From Candidatus Woesearchaeota archaeon (GTDB lineage: Archaea > Nanobdellota > Nanobdellia > Woesearchaeales > 21-14-0-10-32-9), in the NCBI GenBank assembly GCA_003562145.1, contig PWWA01000117.1, positions 1-9,127 of the forward strand: DNA of 9,127 bases, written 5' to 3'. Below, in pieces: positions 1 to 6,294 of the stretch; positions within the stretch are counted from its first letter, which is position 1, and each line of letters starts with the position of its first letter. The notes beneath the pieces are model-generated. The model had not been told where the DNA came from and searched no databases. It worked only from the letters and a program-made list of their open reading frames with translations. A program made the translations under genes and the position numbers.

Positions 1-295
1 AATCAAACTTGATTACGTATTTGTAGTACTTATTTTTGTAAGGTATTTTCTCTGTCCTCCACCAAATATGGTGCTCTAAGTTGCCGTTAGGAAGGACTCT
101 CTGCCAGTACAATTTTTCTATCTTGTCATCCTTAGGAGTGTCAGTAGATTTGAACTCTTGCATCATGAACCATTCGTAGACAAGCTTGTAAAGATTCTTC
201 AAATGAAAAACATCTTCTTTCTCTACTTCAAACTCAGCGATCATCATAGTTTCCTTATCCTTAGGGTCAAAACGCTCCTCACCTACAGATGGCAT
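1..295 (-). CDS. Hypothetical protein, N-terminal part only (runs off the left edge)
   Basis: An open frame on the minus strand starts with ATG at 295-293 and stays open for 98 codons to the window edge, so the C-terminus is missing. The start is supported by a TATA-like box at 313-326 about 26 bases upstream, which implies a leaderless message. The visible protein is soluble, acidic and rich in aromatic residues. A stretch with LYKLVYEWFMM (about residues 39-49) looks helical. A second stretch carries YWQRVLPNG, then IWWR, then a run of Lys and Tyr ending in VIKFD, which looks like beta-strands. No signal peptide or membrane segment is seen. I do not recognise a named family. The pattern resembles uncharacterised conserved proteins of small archaea, but that is an impression, not a match. 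The frame is believable because of its length, promoter placement and protein-like composition. Confidence 0.65.
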   Translation of the reverse strand, partial: MPSVGEERFDPKDKETMMIAEFEVEKEDVFHLKNLYKLVYEWFMMQEFKSTDTPKDDKIEKLYWQRVLPNGNLEHHIWWRTEKIPYKNKYYKYVIKFD

Positions 296-312
296 AACAC
301 ATAATCATAGAA

Positions 313-326
313 ACTTAATATATAAA
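313..326 (-). promoter_or_regulatory. TATA-like box for the partial gene at 1-295
   Basis: Read on the minus strand, this A/T-only stretch contains TTTATATATTAA, centred about 26 bases before the ATG at 295. That is the usual archaeal TATA-to-start distance, so transcription would begin at or next to the start codon. It lies in the 49-base gap after the transporter gene, so the downstream gene has its own promoter rather than depending only on read-through. Confidence 0.5.
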
Positions 327-344
327 TCTTTCCCAGGAACCGGG

Positions 345-1715
345 CTAAAGCTTTGCCTTAGTAGACCAGAATACGAGCAACAAGTACAAAGGCAACAGCA
401 AGATTACCACTCCGTACGCAAGGTACTCAAATAGTGCAAGCAGACCAATAATGTCTGACAGCCACACCAGTATACCTACTAGGATAAGAAATGGGATTAT
501 AGTTATCATCCCGGAGGAAACATAGAAAACGCTTTTATCAACATCATTGAGAAGCCTATTAGCAATCAGGCCCTGCGCAGAGCCAATAATAGCCGCGCCG
601 AAAACAGACAATACGTTAGCAACTATTATCGCGTAGAAGTTATTAGGATTATACACAACAGTTAATGGGAGAAATGCCAATAGTAAGGAGCCAAAAACAA
701 ACATGGGCGCCAAGCCAAGAGCCCTCCTAAACTTAGAAGTCATCAATGGTGCAAAGAAAGAGAACAACAATGCTGCGCCGTACATAACTGCAACATTCAG
801 GAAACCACCGAGGAAGATGTGGCTGTACTCCCTGAAAATGTGTATCCCCATATATGAATTTAGCACGGAGTAAAAAACCGCGAGTATTATCGACGCAAAA
901 GACAACAGGAATAAGTACTTATTAGAAAGCACCCTTTTAGTATTGGAAAAAAAGTTATGCATGTACTCTAAGAAGAACTGTTTCACCTTTTTCCCTTTGC
1001 CTTCCACGTTTATATCCAGCTTTGATATGATGTAAGATGAAAGGATGAAAGCAAGTGCTGTTACTTCAAATGCTATGAGGTAACCGTAAAGCCTGAACGA
1101 GAACACATTGCCGAACAGTTGCAATGTAAACTGCTGCCCTGTAATAGGCACGGCATCCATTAGGTAGCCTGCCAGTAGCAAGGAAATAGTTGTTATTAAA
1201 AGCCCGAAAAAAGCGAACCTTGAGAGTATCAATGAGAACTTCTGCTTCTTTATCTCGCTATTAATGAACTGCCTGAACAAATCCCCGTATGACACAATTC
1301 CAAGGCTTCCCACCAATAAACTTATCGCGAACAGGGCAGGAGATTTTATTGAGACAGCGAAGGCCATGAACAAGAAGCTGAAGCCGAACAATAACCCGGA
1401 GAACGTTATAACACGCCTTGATATAAAGCCTTCCTTGGAGTATTCTTTCAGGAACGATGATAATAGGGTGCTCAAGGATGATTTGAAGGCATTAACAATA
1501 CCTATAAGGAAAAACGAAGCACCTGTAAGATAAAACAAAATGTTTATGAATTGCGTGGCTGCAAACCCGTACCCTACGCGGTCCAGGAACAGCTTTTTCT
1601 TGAGCCGCCTTGTGTCCTTGGAAGAGTCGTGCTGGCCTGCCCTTTTGGCCTTGGATACGTCAGCCTCCCGGCTCTCAATTAATTCATCAACCTCCTCCGT
1701 AACGCTTCTTACCAT
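345..1715 (-). CDS. MFS-like multi-pass membrane transporter, substrate unknown
   Basis: The protein (456 residues from the ATG at 1715) is strongly hydrophobic, with about 11-12 predicted membrane segments separated by short Lys/Arg-rich loops. A longer charged loop lies near the middle (around LDINVEGKGKKVKQ), as in the two six-helix halves of the Major Facilitator Superfamily. A charged, cytoplasmic-looking extension of about 40 residues (many Glu, Asp, Lys and Arg) precedes the first helix. No specificity motif is recognisable, so the substrate is unknown. The frame could extend nine codons to a TTG at 1742, but the ATG at 1715 is preferred because it is the stronger codon and a TTTAAAAA box at about 1746-1753 lies upstream of it. 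A 49-base gap separates it from the next minus-strand gene. It could belong to another 12-helix family, since MFS is inferred from topology and length. Confidence 0.72.
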   Translation of the reverse strand: MVRSVTEEVDELIESREADVSKAKRAGQHDSSKDTRRLKKKLFLDRVGYGFAATQFINILFYLTGASFFLIGIVNAFKSSLSTLLSSFLKEYSKEGFISRRVITFSGLLFGFSFLFMAFAVSIKSPALFAISLLVGSLGIVSYGDLFRQFINSEIKKQKFSLILSRFAFFGLLITTISLLLAGYLMDAVPITGQQFTLQLFGNVFSFRLYGYLIAFEVTALAFILSSYIISKLDINVEGKGKKVKQFFLEYMHNFFSNTKRVLSNKYLFLLSFASIILAVFYSVLNSYMGIHIFREYSHIFLGGFLNVAVMYGAALLFSFFAPLMTSKFRRALGLAPMFVFGSLLLAFLPLTVVYNPNNFYAIIVANVLSVFGAAIIGSAQGLIANRLLNDVDKSVFYVSSGMITIIPFLILVGILVWLSDIIGLLALFEYLAYGVVILLLPLYLLLVFWSTKAKL

Positions 1716-1745
1716 CTCAACTAAACAGATTACTAACCACAATTG

Positions 1746-1753
1746 TTTTTAAA
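1746..1753 (-). promoter_or_regulatory. Possible TATA box for the transporter gene
   Basis: On the minus strand the sequence reads TTTAAAAA, centred about 34 bases before the ATG at 1715. That would give a start site a few bases upstream of the codon. The near-palindromic TATA box at 1785-1794 could also serve this gene with a longer leader, so the assignment is uncertain. Confidence 0.3.
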
Positions 1754-1784
1754 GTTTTCGTAGCCAGAGGCAAAAAAAGAAAAA

Positions 1785-1794
1785 TTATATAAAC
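1785..1794 (+). promoter_or_regulatory. TATA box of the propeller gene, possibly bidirectional
   Basis: TTATATAAAC is a good archaeal TATA box. Transcription toward the plus-strand propeller gene would start near 1814-1816, leaving a leader of roughly 15 bases before the ATG at 1831 with only a weak AAAGGT (1819-1824) as ribosome-binding site. The core is nearly symmetric and lies between divergent genes, so it could also fire toward the transporter. Confidence 0.5.
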
Positions 1795-1830
1795 TTCGTT
1801 GGAGGATGTTGGGATAGCAAAGGTATAATA

Positions 1831-3075
1831 ATGGCGTCTTTAAAGAAAATTTTTAGGAATGCTTTCAGAAAAGGTAGTGGCTCCCTGATTGAGTCAAAAA
1901 AATATGATTTGGGCACGCAGATAATTGCTGAGCCAGCGTCAGGAGACATAGACAATGATGGTGTGCCGGAAGTCATAATAGGAACTAGGGACGGCCATGT
2001 AATCGCATACACGGAGACAGGAGAAAAAAAGTGGTCTTTTAAGGCTAGCGGGACGGCTGATGAAGTAGAAGCAATGTTCTTGGAAGCGGGGGCGGAGAAC
2101 AGCATAGACTCAAAGCCATTCCTATACGATATCAACAAGGATGGAAAGCAGGAAGTCATAGTTGGCACCCAGTCAGGAGTTGTCTACGCATTGGACTGTA
2201 AAGGCAAGCATTTATGGTCTTTCAAGGCGGGAGACGCGGTCAAGGGCTCCGCGAAAGCGCTTGATGCTGATGGGGACGGCAAGGAAGAAATAGTTTTCGG
2301 GAGCAGCGACGGGAATGCCTACGTCTTGGATATGAGGGGAAAGCCAAAAAAGAAAATAAGCGTGGGCTCAAGCATAGAGTCAACACCTGCAAAGTTTAAG
2401 GGCTTAATGATAATATGCACCTCCAAGGGCGAAATAATCGCGTATAACAAGGAATACGAAAAAGAGTGGGTGTATAAAACAAAGGGCAGGATAACAGCAG
2501 AGCCGAACGTGCTCATAATGAAGAACAGAGAAGAAAAAATTGTTGTTGGAAGCACGGATAATAACTTGTATTGCATTAACGAAGACGGCACCCTGAACTG
2601 GTTATTTGAGACAAAAGGAGCCATATACTCAAAGGCAGAAATAACAGATATCAACAATGACCGGGAAAAAGAAATAATATTCGGGTCCTGTGACAACAAC
2701 TTATACGTGCTAGACGAGGAAGGCAAAAGGATTTGGAGCTACGAGACAGATTTCTGGATAATAGGCACGCCATTAGTCATGGACATTAACGATGACGGCA
2801 GAAAAGAGATAATAATAGGCTCATACGATAATAACATATATGTTTTATCAGGGGAAGGTGTATACAGCGTAGAATACATCCCAGGCTTATCAGGGATAAC
2901 CGCGCAGGAGGGAAGCTATTCGGACATAAATACGCAGACGCCAGGAGAGGTAATAGGAAAGAACCTCTGGCTTATACGCGTTGAAGACATTGTTATAGGC
3001 TGCTGCCAAGCAGGAAGGAACCTGCTCGCAGGCACAAAAAACGGGTCTGTAATATGGCTTAAGCACAACTATTAA
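1831..3075 (+). CDS. Cytoplasmic PQQ-like/FG-GAP-type beta-propeller protein
   Basis: The 414-residue protein is almost entirely tandem repeats of about 32-60 residues. Each has the pattern D-x-(D/N)-x-D-G, then EVIIGT or a variant, a turn, VYAL or YVLD, and a closing KxxWSF. Seven or eight blades can be traced, with loops at residues 39-44, 100-105, 145-150, 273-278 and 318-323. Two blades (around 185-217 and 225-260) lack the acidic loop. The pattern mixes FG-GAP/VCBS calcium-binding loops with the Trp-docking closure of PQQ-like propellers. There is no signal peptide or membrane anchor: the N-terminus (MASLKKIFRN) is short and basic, so an intracellular scaffold or binding role is inferred. 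No enzyme active site is visible. The C-terminal part (about 345-414) departs from the repeat and contains a GCCQAG segment. A KaiC-like ATPase gene follows 53 bases downstream on the same strand. The fold is confident and the function unknown. Confidence 0.85.
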   Translation: MASLKKIFRNAFRKGSGSLIESKKYDLGTQIIAEPASGDIDNDGVPEVIIGTRDGHVIAYTETGEKKWSFKASGTADEVEAMFLEAGAENSIDSKPFLYDINKDGKQEVIVGTQSGVVYALDCKGKHLWSFKAGDAVKGSAKALDADGDGKEEIVFGSSDGNAYVLDMRGKPKKKISVGSSIESTPAKFKGLMIICTSKGEIIAYNKEYEKEWVYKTKGRITAEPNVLIMKNREEKIVVGSTDNNLYCINEDGTLNWLFETKGAIYSKAEITDINNDREKEIIFGSCDNNLYVLDEEGKRIWSYETDFWIIGTPLVMDINDDGRKEIIIGSYDNNIYVLSGEGVYSVEYIPGLSGITAQEGSYSDINTQTPGEVIGKNLWLIRVEDIVIGCCQAGRNLLAGTKNGSVIWLKHNY

Positions 3076-3080
3076 CAAAA

Positions 3081-3090
3081 AATATTTAAG
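3081..3090 (+). promoter_or_regulatory. TATA-like box of the KaiC-like ATPase gene
   Basis: AATATTTAAG predicts transcription starting near 3110, upstream of the GTG at 3129 and downstream of the alternative GTG at 3090. It therefore helps decide the start codon of the following gene. Confidence 0.45.
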
Positions 3091-3114
3091 TGAGCAAAAA
3101 CCAAAGGACAAAAA

Positions 3115-3120
3115 GAGGTG
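3115..3120 (+). promoter_or_regulatory. Ribosome-binding site deciding the GTG start at 3129
   Basis: GAGGTG matches the core of the archaeal Shine-Dalgarno consensus and lies 8 bases before the GTG at 3129. This is one of the few leadered starts in the window, and it argues for 3129 over the in-frame GTG at 3090. Confidence 0.55.
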
Positions 3121-3128
3121 GGAGTCAA

Positions 3129-3941
3129 GTGGCACAAGACATCGTTACAAGCCCTGATGGGATTAAGAGAGTCAAGACTTACATTAAGGGAATAGACGAG
3201 AACATCCAAGGGGGAATCCCTGAGGGCCACATCACCCTCGTGCACGGCTCGGCGGGAACAATGAAATCCTCCCTGTGCTTCAGCATACTATACAATGAAG
3301 CTATTCTAAATAAAAAAACAGGTTTATACATATCCTTGGAGCAATCATTCCAATCCATAGTGAAGAACATGGTAAATATGGGCTTCGACATGAAAAAAAT
3401 AAACCTTGTATACATAGAAGACCTTGCCAATTTCAGCAGCACCATACAAAAAGTGAAAAAAGGGGAAGGCAACCTAGTTGTTGTAGACATTGGCGCGATA
3501 AGAAAACTTGTAAAGGACGTAAAAGTAAGCGAGAACCGAAGCTGGCTAAACGTTGCAAAAAACATTGTCCTGAAAACAAAGAAAGCATGTGACTTCGAGC
3601 TTCTTACGTTCGACTCACTATCCGCGCTATACACATTGTCCACGTTTGAAAACCCCAGAATGGAACTGTTTTATTTCTTTGAATACTTAAGGGATATGGA
3701 TGTAACCTCATACCTTATATCCGAAGAAAACAGTTCCTCGGTAGATAGTGTTTACGACAGCGAAGCGTTCTTGTCAGATGGCATAATAGTACTCAGGATG
3801 ACCCCTTTCAGGAGAAACATAGTCCGTGAGATAAAAGTGAACAAGATGAGGGCTACGAAGTGCAATAACGACGTGTTCAGCTTTGAATACAGGAACGGAG
3901 CATTCCACGCTTTGTACGGCGGCCAGAACCCGTTACTATAA
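3129..3941 (+). CDS. KaiC/RAD55-like RecA-fold ATPase, single domain
   Basis: This is a 270-residue single KaiC-type domain (numbering from the GTG at 3129). The entry segment is TYIKGIDENIQGGIPEGHITLVHG. Walker A is GSAGTMKSS (40-48), where a Met replaces the usual small residue before the Lys. The next strand ends YISLEQS (67-73), where KaiC proteins carry catalytic acidic residues. Walker B is LLTFDS (158-163). A late KVNKMRAT then FSFEYRNGAF segment (236-259) matches the KaiC C-terminal strands. Family members bind ATP, often as hexamers, and act in signalling or as RecA-like recombination accessories; which applies here cannot be read from the sequence. An in-frame GTG at 3090 would add 13 residues, but it falls inside the TATA box. 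The gene lies between the propeller gene and herA. It is too short, and lacks the N-terminal domain, to be the main recombinase RadA. Confidence 0.83.
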   Translation: MAQDIVTSPDGIKRVKTYIKGIDENIQGGIPEGHITLVHGSAGTMKSSLCFSILYNEAILNKKTGLYISLEQSFQSIVKNMVNMGFDMKKINLVYIEDLANFSSTIQKVKKGEGNLVVVDIGAIRKLVKDVKVSENRSWLNVAKNIVLKTKKACDFELLTFDSLSALYTLSTFENPRMELFYFFEYLRDMDVTSYLISEENSSSVDSVYDSEAFLSDGIIVLRMTPFRRNIVREIKVNKMRATKCNNDVFSFEYRNGAFHALYGGQNPLL

Positions 3942-3956
3942 TTTCCTTTAATAATT

Positions 3957-3965
3957 ATTTTTCTT
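3957..3965 (+). terminator. T-rich archaeal-type terminator candidate after the ATPase gene
   Basis: ATTTTTCTT follows the ATPase stop codon by 15 bases, without a hairpin, which is the usual form of intrinsic termination in archaea. A second tract of eight T at 3996-4003, just before herA, could back it up. Confidence 0.3.
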
Positions 3966-3974
3966 GGGATAAGC

Positions 3975-3983
3975 TTTTTATAA
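3975..3983 (+). promoter_or_regulatory. TATA box of herA (leaderless start)
   Basis: TTTTTATAA is centred about 27 bases before the herA ATG at 4006, and no Shine-Dalgarno sequence lies between them, only a T-rich stretch. The message is therefore predicted to start at or within a couple of bases of the start codon. Confidence 0.55.
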
Positions 3984-4005
3984 TCAGCACAATTCTTTTT
4001 TTTCC

Positions 4006-5523
4006 ATGGGGGACTATAAGGCGCAGATAATAAGCGGTTCTTACGCAGATATAATTGTAAGACAGGCCACTGATGCAAAGCTGGAATTAGGCGAACTGCT
4101 GGTAGCTGAGGATCAAGATGAGAAAGTTATATTACAGGTTCATGACTTGTTCTACGGCTCCCAAGTCTCCCAGCAGAACCTTGAAAGAATATCAGGGTTT
4201 TCGCTTGAAGGAAAAGAAGTAAGGTTTATCAACAACGAGGCGAGGAATTACTCGCTTGCAAGGGCGAAGAACATACTAAGGGTGCGGAAAAAAAGCGCGA
4301 GGTCCGATAAGAGCCTGCCAAAGTTTTTTTCCAAGCTAAGAAGCATTGAAAAAGAAGACCTTTCGTTCTTATCTGAGACGAAGAATAAATTATTAATGGG
4401 AAACCTTAGGTCTGGGACAAAGACCTTGGAGTTACCGGTTTTCCTGGATGGAGAAAAGGTCTTGTCGCATCACGTCCTAATAACAGGCACTACTGGGAGA
4501 GGAAAAAGTGTCTTGATGAAGAACCTTATATGGGAAGCAACTGGTACGGATTACGCGTCTATGCTCGTGTTTGACCCTCACGACGAGTATTACGGGAGGA
4601 AAAGCTTTGGCCTGAAAGACCATCCTTCCAAGATGGTTAGATATTATACTTCGAAGAATGTCCCGAGCGGCGAGAGAACTCTCGTCCTGAGCCTGAAGCT
4701 TTTAAGGCCTGACCACTTTGACTTTTTGGACTTGACGCCTCCGCAGAGACAGCTGACTTATTTTCACTATAAGAGGTATGGGGATAACTGGATTGAGCGC
4801 TTGGTTGCAGGCAAGGAAGACTTTGGCGCTGAGTTTAACGAGATGACCCTCGCAGTTACCAGGAGGAAGCTTAAGATGCTCCTCGGAATAGATAAAGGAG
4901 AAGCCGGGCTGGTTACAAGCAGCATCTTCTCTAAGACTGGAGGGGAAGGCACTGTTCAAGACATAGTAAGCTTCTTGGAAGATGGAGGTACTGTAATAAT
5001 TGATACCAGCGCTTTCTCTGGGAATACTGAATTGCTAGTTGCAAGCATTATCACGAGTGAGGCTTTCAATAAGTACAAGTACTATAACCACAAAGGCACG
5101 TTGGAGGGCAAGCCAGTAATCAACACAGTGCTAGAGGAAGCGCCAAGGGTTATAGGCAAGGAAGCTTTAGAGCAAGGCCCCAATGTTTTCTCAAGCATAG
5201 CTAGAGAGGGAAGGAAGTTTAAGGTTGGATTGTCTGCCATAACGCAGATGCCTTCACTAATACCCAAAGAAGTGCTTGCTAATATGAACACAAAAATAAT
5301 ACTGGGAACTGAGATGAACACGGAGCGGCAGGCGATTATTGAGAGTGCCAGCCAAGACCTAAGCGACGACTCCAGGGCTATTGCAAGCCTTGACAAAGGC
5401 GAAGCCATAATAAGCACGAATTTTGCGAGGTTCGCATTGCCCGTAAGCATACCTTTCTTTAACGAAGAAAAGAAAAAGGAGCCAAAAAAAGAAATAAAGT
5501 CTTATCCGGGCCTAAAGGAATGA
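4006..5523 (+). CDS. herA: HerA-family hexameric DNA translocase/helicase
   Basis: The protein has 505 residues, normal for archaeal HerA. It begins with a beta-rich HAS-barrel-like domain (about 1-95, [14 protein letters not shown]). Walker A is GTTGRGKS (161-168), followed by VFDPHDEY (188-195). A helical insertion spans about 240-315. Walker B is [10 protein letters not shown] (371-380), then IAREGRKF with arginine-finger candidates R400 and R403, then ITQMPSLIP and NTKIILG (412-434). The C-terminal tail (485-505) is Lys/Glu/Pro-rich and looks disordered. HerA pumps DNA as a hexameric ring. In archaea it works with the NurA nuclease and Mre11-Rad50 to resect double-strand breaks. Here the neighbour is not NurA but a different nuclease, followed by Mre11. 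Walker B reads EEAP where HerA proteins usually have EEAH or DEAH. The ATG at 4006 is supported by the TATA box 27 bases upstream. Confidence 0.93.
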   Translation: MGDYKAQIISGSYADIIVRQATDAKLELGELLVAEDQDEKVILQVHDLFYGSQVSQQNLERISGFSLEGKEVRFINNEARNYSLARAKNILRVRKKSARSDKSLPKFFSKLRSIEKEDLSFLSETKNKLLMGNLRSGTKTLELPVFLDGEKVLSHHVLITGTTGRGKSVLMKNLIWEATGTDYASMLVFDPHDEYYGRKSFGLKDHPSKMVRYYTSKNVPSGERTLVLSLKLLRPDHFDFLDLTPPQRQLTYFHYKRYGDNWIERLVAGKEDFGAEFNEMTLAVTRRKLKMLLGIDKGEAGLVTSSIFSKTGGEGTVQDIVSFLEDGGTVIIDTSAFSGNTELLVASIITSEAFNKYKYYNHKGTLEGKPVINTVLEEAPRVIGKEALEQGPNVFSSIAREGRKFKVGLSAITQMPSLIPKEVLANMNTKIILGTEMNTERQAIIESASQDLSDDSRAIASLDKGEAIISTNFARFALPVSIPFFNEEKKKEPKKEIKSYPGLKE

Positions 5524-5558
5524 ATAACAGATAAACCCGAAAAACTTCCGGTTATTCA
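5521..5558 (+). repeat. Perfect 8-bp inverted repeat overlapping the herA stop codon
   Basis: TGAATAAC (5521-5528) and GTTATTCA (5551-5558) are exact reverse complements separated by 22 bases. The left arm begins with the herA TGA itself. The loop contains a weaker, competing pair (AACCCGAA at 5534-5541 and TTCCGGTT at 5546-5553, one mismatch). The right arm ends just before the TATA box of the next gene. It could be a 3'-end hairpin in herA mRNA or a protein-binding site at the next promoter. Confidence 0.45.
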
Positions 5559-5561
5559 TTG

Positions 5562-5570
5562 TATAAAAAT
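5562..5570 (+). promoter_or_regulatory. TATA box of the nuclease gene
   Basis: TATAAAAAT is centred about 34 bases before the ATG at 5600, predicting a start site within a few bases upstream of the codon. An overlapping AATAAAAAG (5568-5576) would put it exactly at the codon. No Shine-Dalgarno sequence is seen. Confidence 0.5.
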
Positions 5571-5599
5571 AAAAAGAATTTTTACCAACCACTTGTTAA

Positions 5600-6262
5600 A
5601 TGGGAAACCCTGAAACATTGCTGCGAAATTATTTGTCTTATGATAATGGGAAAAACCTTTCCAGGATAAAGCCCGGCCTTAGGCTGCTCGGAGAAGAAAT
5701 AATAATACCAAGCGGAAGAATCGATTTATTAGTCCGTGACTCTCAAAGTATTTGCGGTGTAGAACTCAAGGCGATGAACTATAATACCAGGCAAGTCGGG
5801 ACGCAGCTAACAGGATATGCGCATTATTTTAAAGAAAACAACGGAAAGGTTTTCTTTATCGCCCCAAAAGTCAAAAAAGGAATATATTATGCGCTAAAAG
5901 ATTTTTATGAAGAGGGAATGGTTGAGTTTTATGAAATCAAAGTAACTAATAAATTCTCATTCAACAGGGTTTATTCAAAGGACTTGGATGATTCAAGAAA
6001 AATATATTACCTTGACGAAATAGTAATGCCTGCTAATATTGAAAAAGGATACACTAAGCCAGGGATGCTAGGCAATTATATCGCGAGGAACATAGAAGCA
6101 GCAAAACTCATCAACACAATCAAAGAATGCACGAATAAGCCCGAAAAAGAGAATTTTGCAAAAGCAATAAGTGAAGCGACAAAATTTTTCTCAAAACAAG
6201 CAAAAGGAAAAGCAAGGCACTCCCTGAAAGCAATACATGAAATCGTTAAAGCATACAAATAA
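5600..6262 (+). CDS. PD-(D/E)XK nuclease with NucS/DUF91-like core, between herA and mre11
   Basis: The 220-residue protein starts at once with a nuclease core. It has NPETLLRNYL (3-12), GLRLLGEE (26-33), GRIDLLVRD (39-47, D42), CGVELKAM (52-59, E55 and K57) and VGTQLTGYAHYF (66-77, Q69). This D...ExK...Q series, with the leading ExxL helix, matches the catalytic domain of NucS/EndoMS (DUF91, RecB-like superfamily), so metal-dependent DNA cleavage is predicted. NucS carries this domain at its C-terminus after a DNA-binding domain of about 125 residues. That domain is absent here. Instead a region of unknown type follows (about 115-220), with a helical Lys-rich end. The gap to herA is 76 bases and to mre11 32 bases, all on one strand, so a role in break processing or mismatch cutting with them is inferred. 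It is not NurA, whose RNase H-like motifs are missing. The nuclease fold is fairly sure; substrate and partner are not. Confidence 0.75.
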   Translation: MGNPETLLRNYLSYDNGKNLSRIKPGLRLLGEEIIIPSGRIDLLVRDSQSICGVELKAMNYNTRQVGTQLTGYAHYFKENNGKVFFIAPKVKKGIYYALKDFYEEGMVEFYEIKVTNKFSFNRVYSKDLDDSRKIYYLDEIVMPANIEKGYTKPGMLGNYIARNIEAAKLINTIKECTNKPEKENFAKAISEATKFFSKQAKGKARHSLKAIHEIVKAYK

Positions 6263-6271
6263 TTATTTATA
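6263..6271 (+). promoter_or_regulatory. TATA box of mre11 (leaderless start)
   Basis: TTATTTATA begins directly after the stop codon of the nuclease gene and is centred about 28 bases before the mre11 ATG at 6295. No ribosome-binding site is present. Mre11 can thus be transcribed on its own despite the short intergenic gap. Confidence 0.5.
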
Positions 6272-6294
6272 CCAAAGAATAATCCCTTTGCATT

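Noticed and set aside
1264..1752. Open frames on the plus strand inside the transporter gene
   Set aside because: They are opposite-strand reflections of a long, hydrophobic, clearly coding minus-strand gene, have no promoter or ribosome-binding site, and have unprotein-like composition.
1806..1817. Tiny upstream frame (ATG TTG GGA TAG) preceded by GGAGG before the propeller gene
   Set aside because: The GGAGG touches the ATG with no spacing, and the predicted transcription start lies downstream of both, so translation is unlikely.
1831..3075. PQQ-dependent dehydrogenase
   Set aside because: Only the propeller repeat pattern is shared. There is no signal peptide or heme motif, and no PQQ-binding or catalytic residues are recognisable.
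3090..3128. Starting the KaiC-like ATPase at the GTG at 3090
   Set aside because: That codon begins at the last base of the TATA-like box, has no ribosome-binding site, and adds only a basic, unconserved-looking tail. The GTG at 3129 has GAGGTG 8 bases upstream.
3129..3941. Calling the RecA-fold ATPase RadA
   Set aside because: It lacks the N-terminal helix-hairpin-helix domain and the RadA-specific core motifs, and its C-terminal KMRAT/FxxxxGAF pattern is KaiC-like.
5600..6262. Calling the gene between herA and mre11 nurA because of its position
   Set aside because: Its motifs are GRID...VELK...Q of the PD-(D/E)XK fold, and NurA has an RNase H-like fold with different acidic motifs. Position alone would have been misleading.
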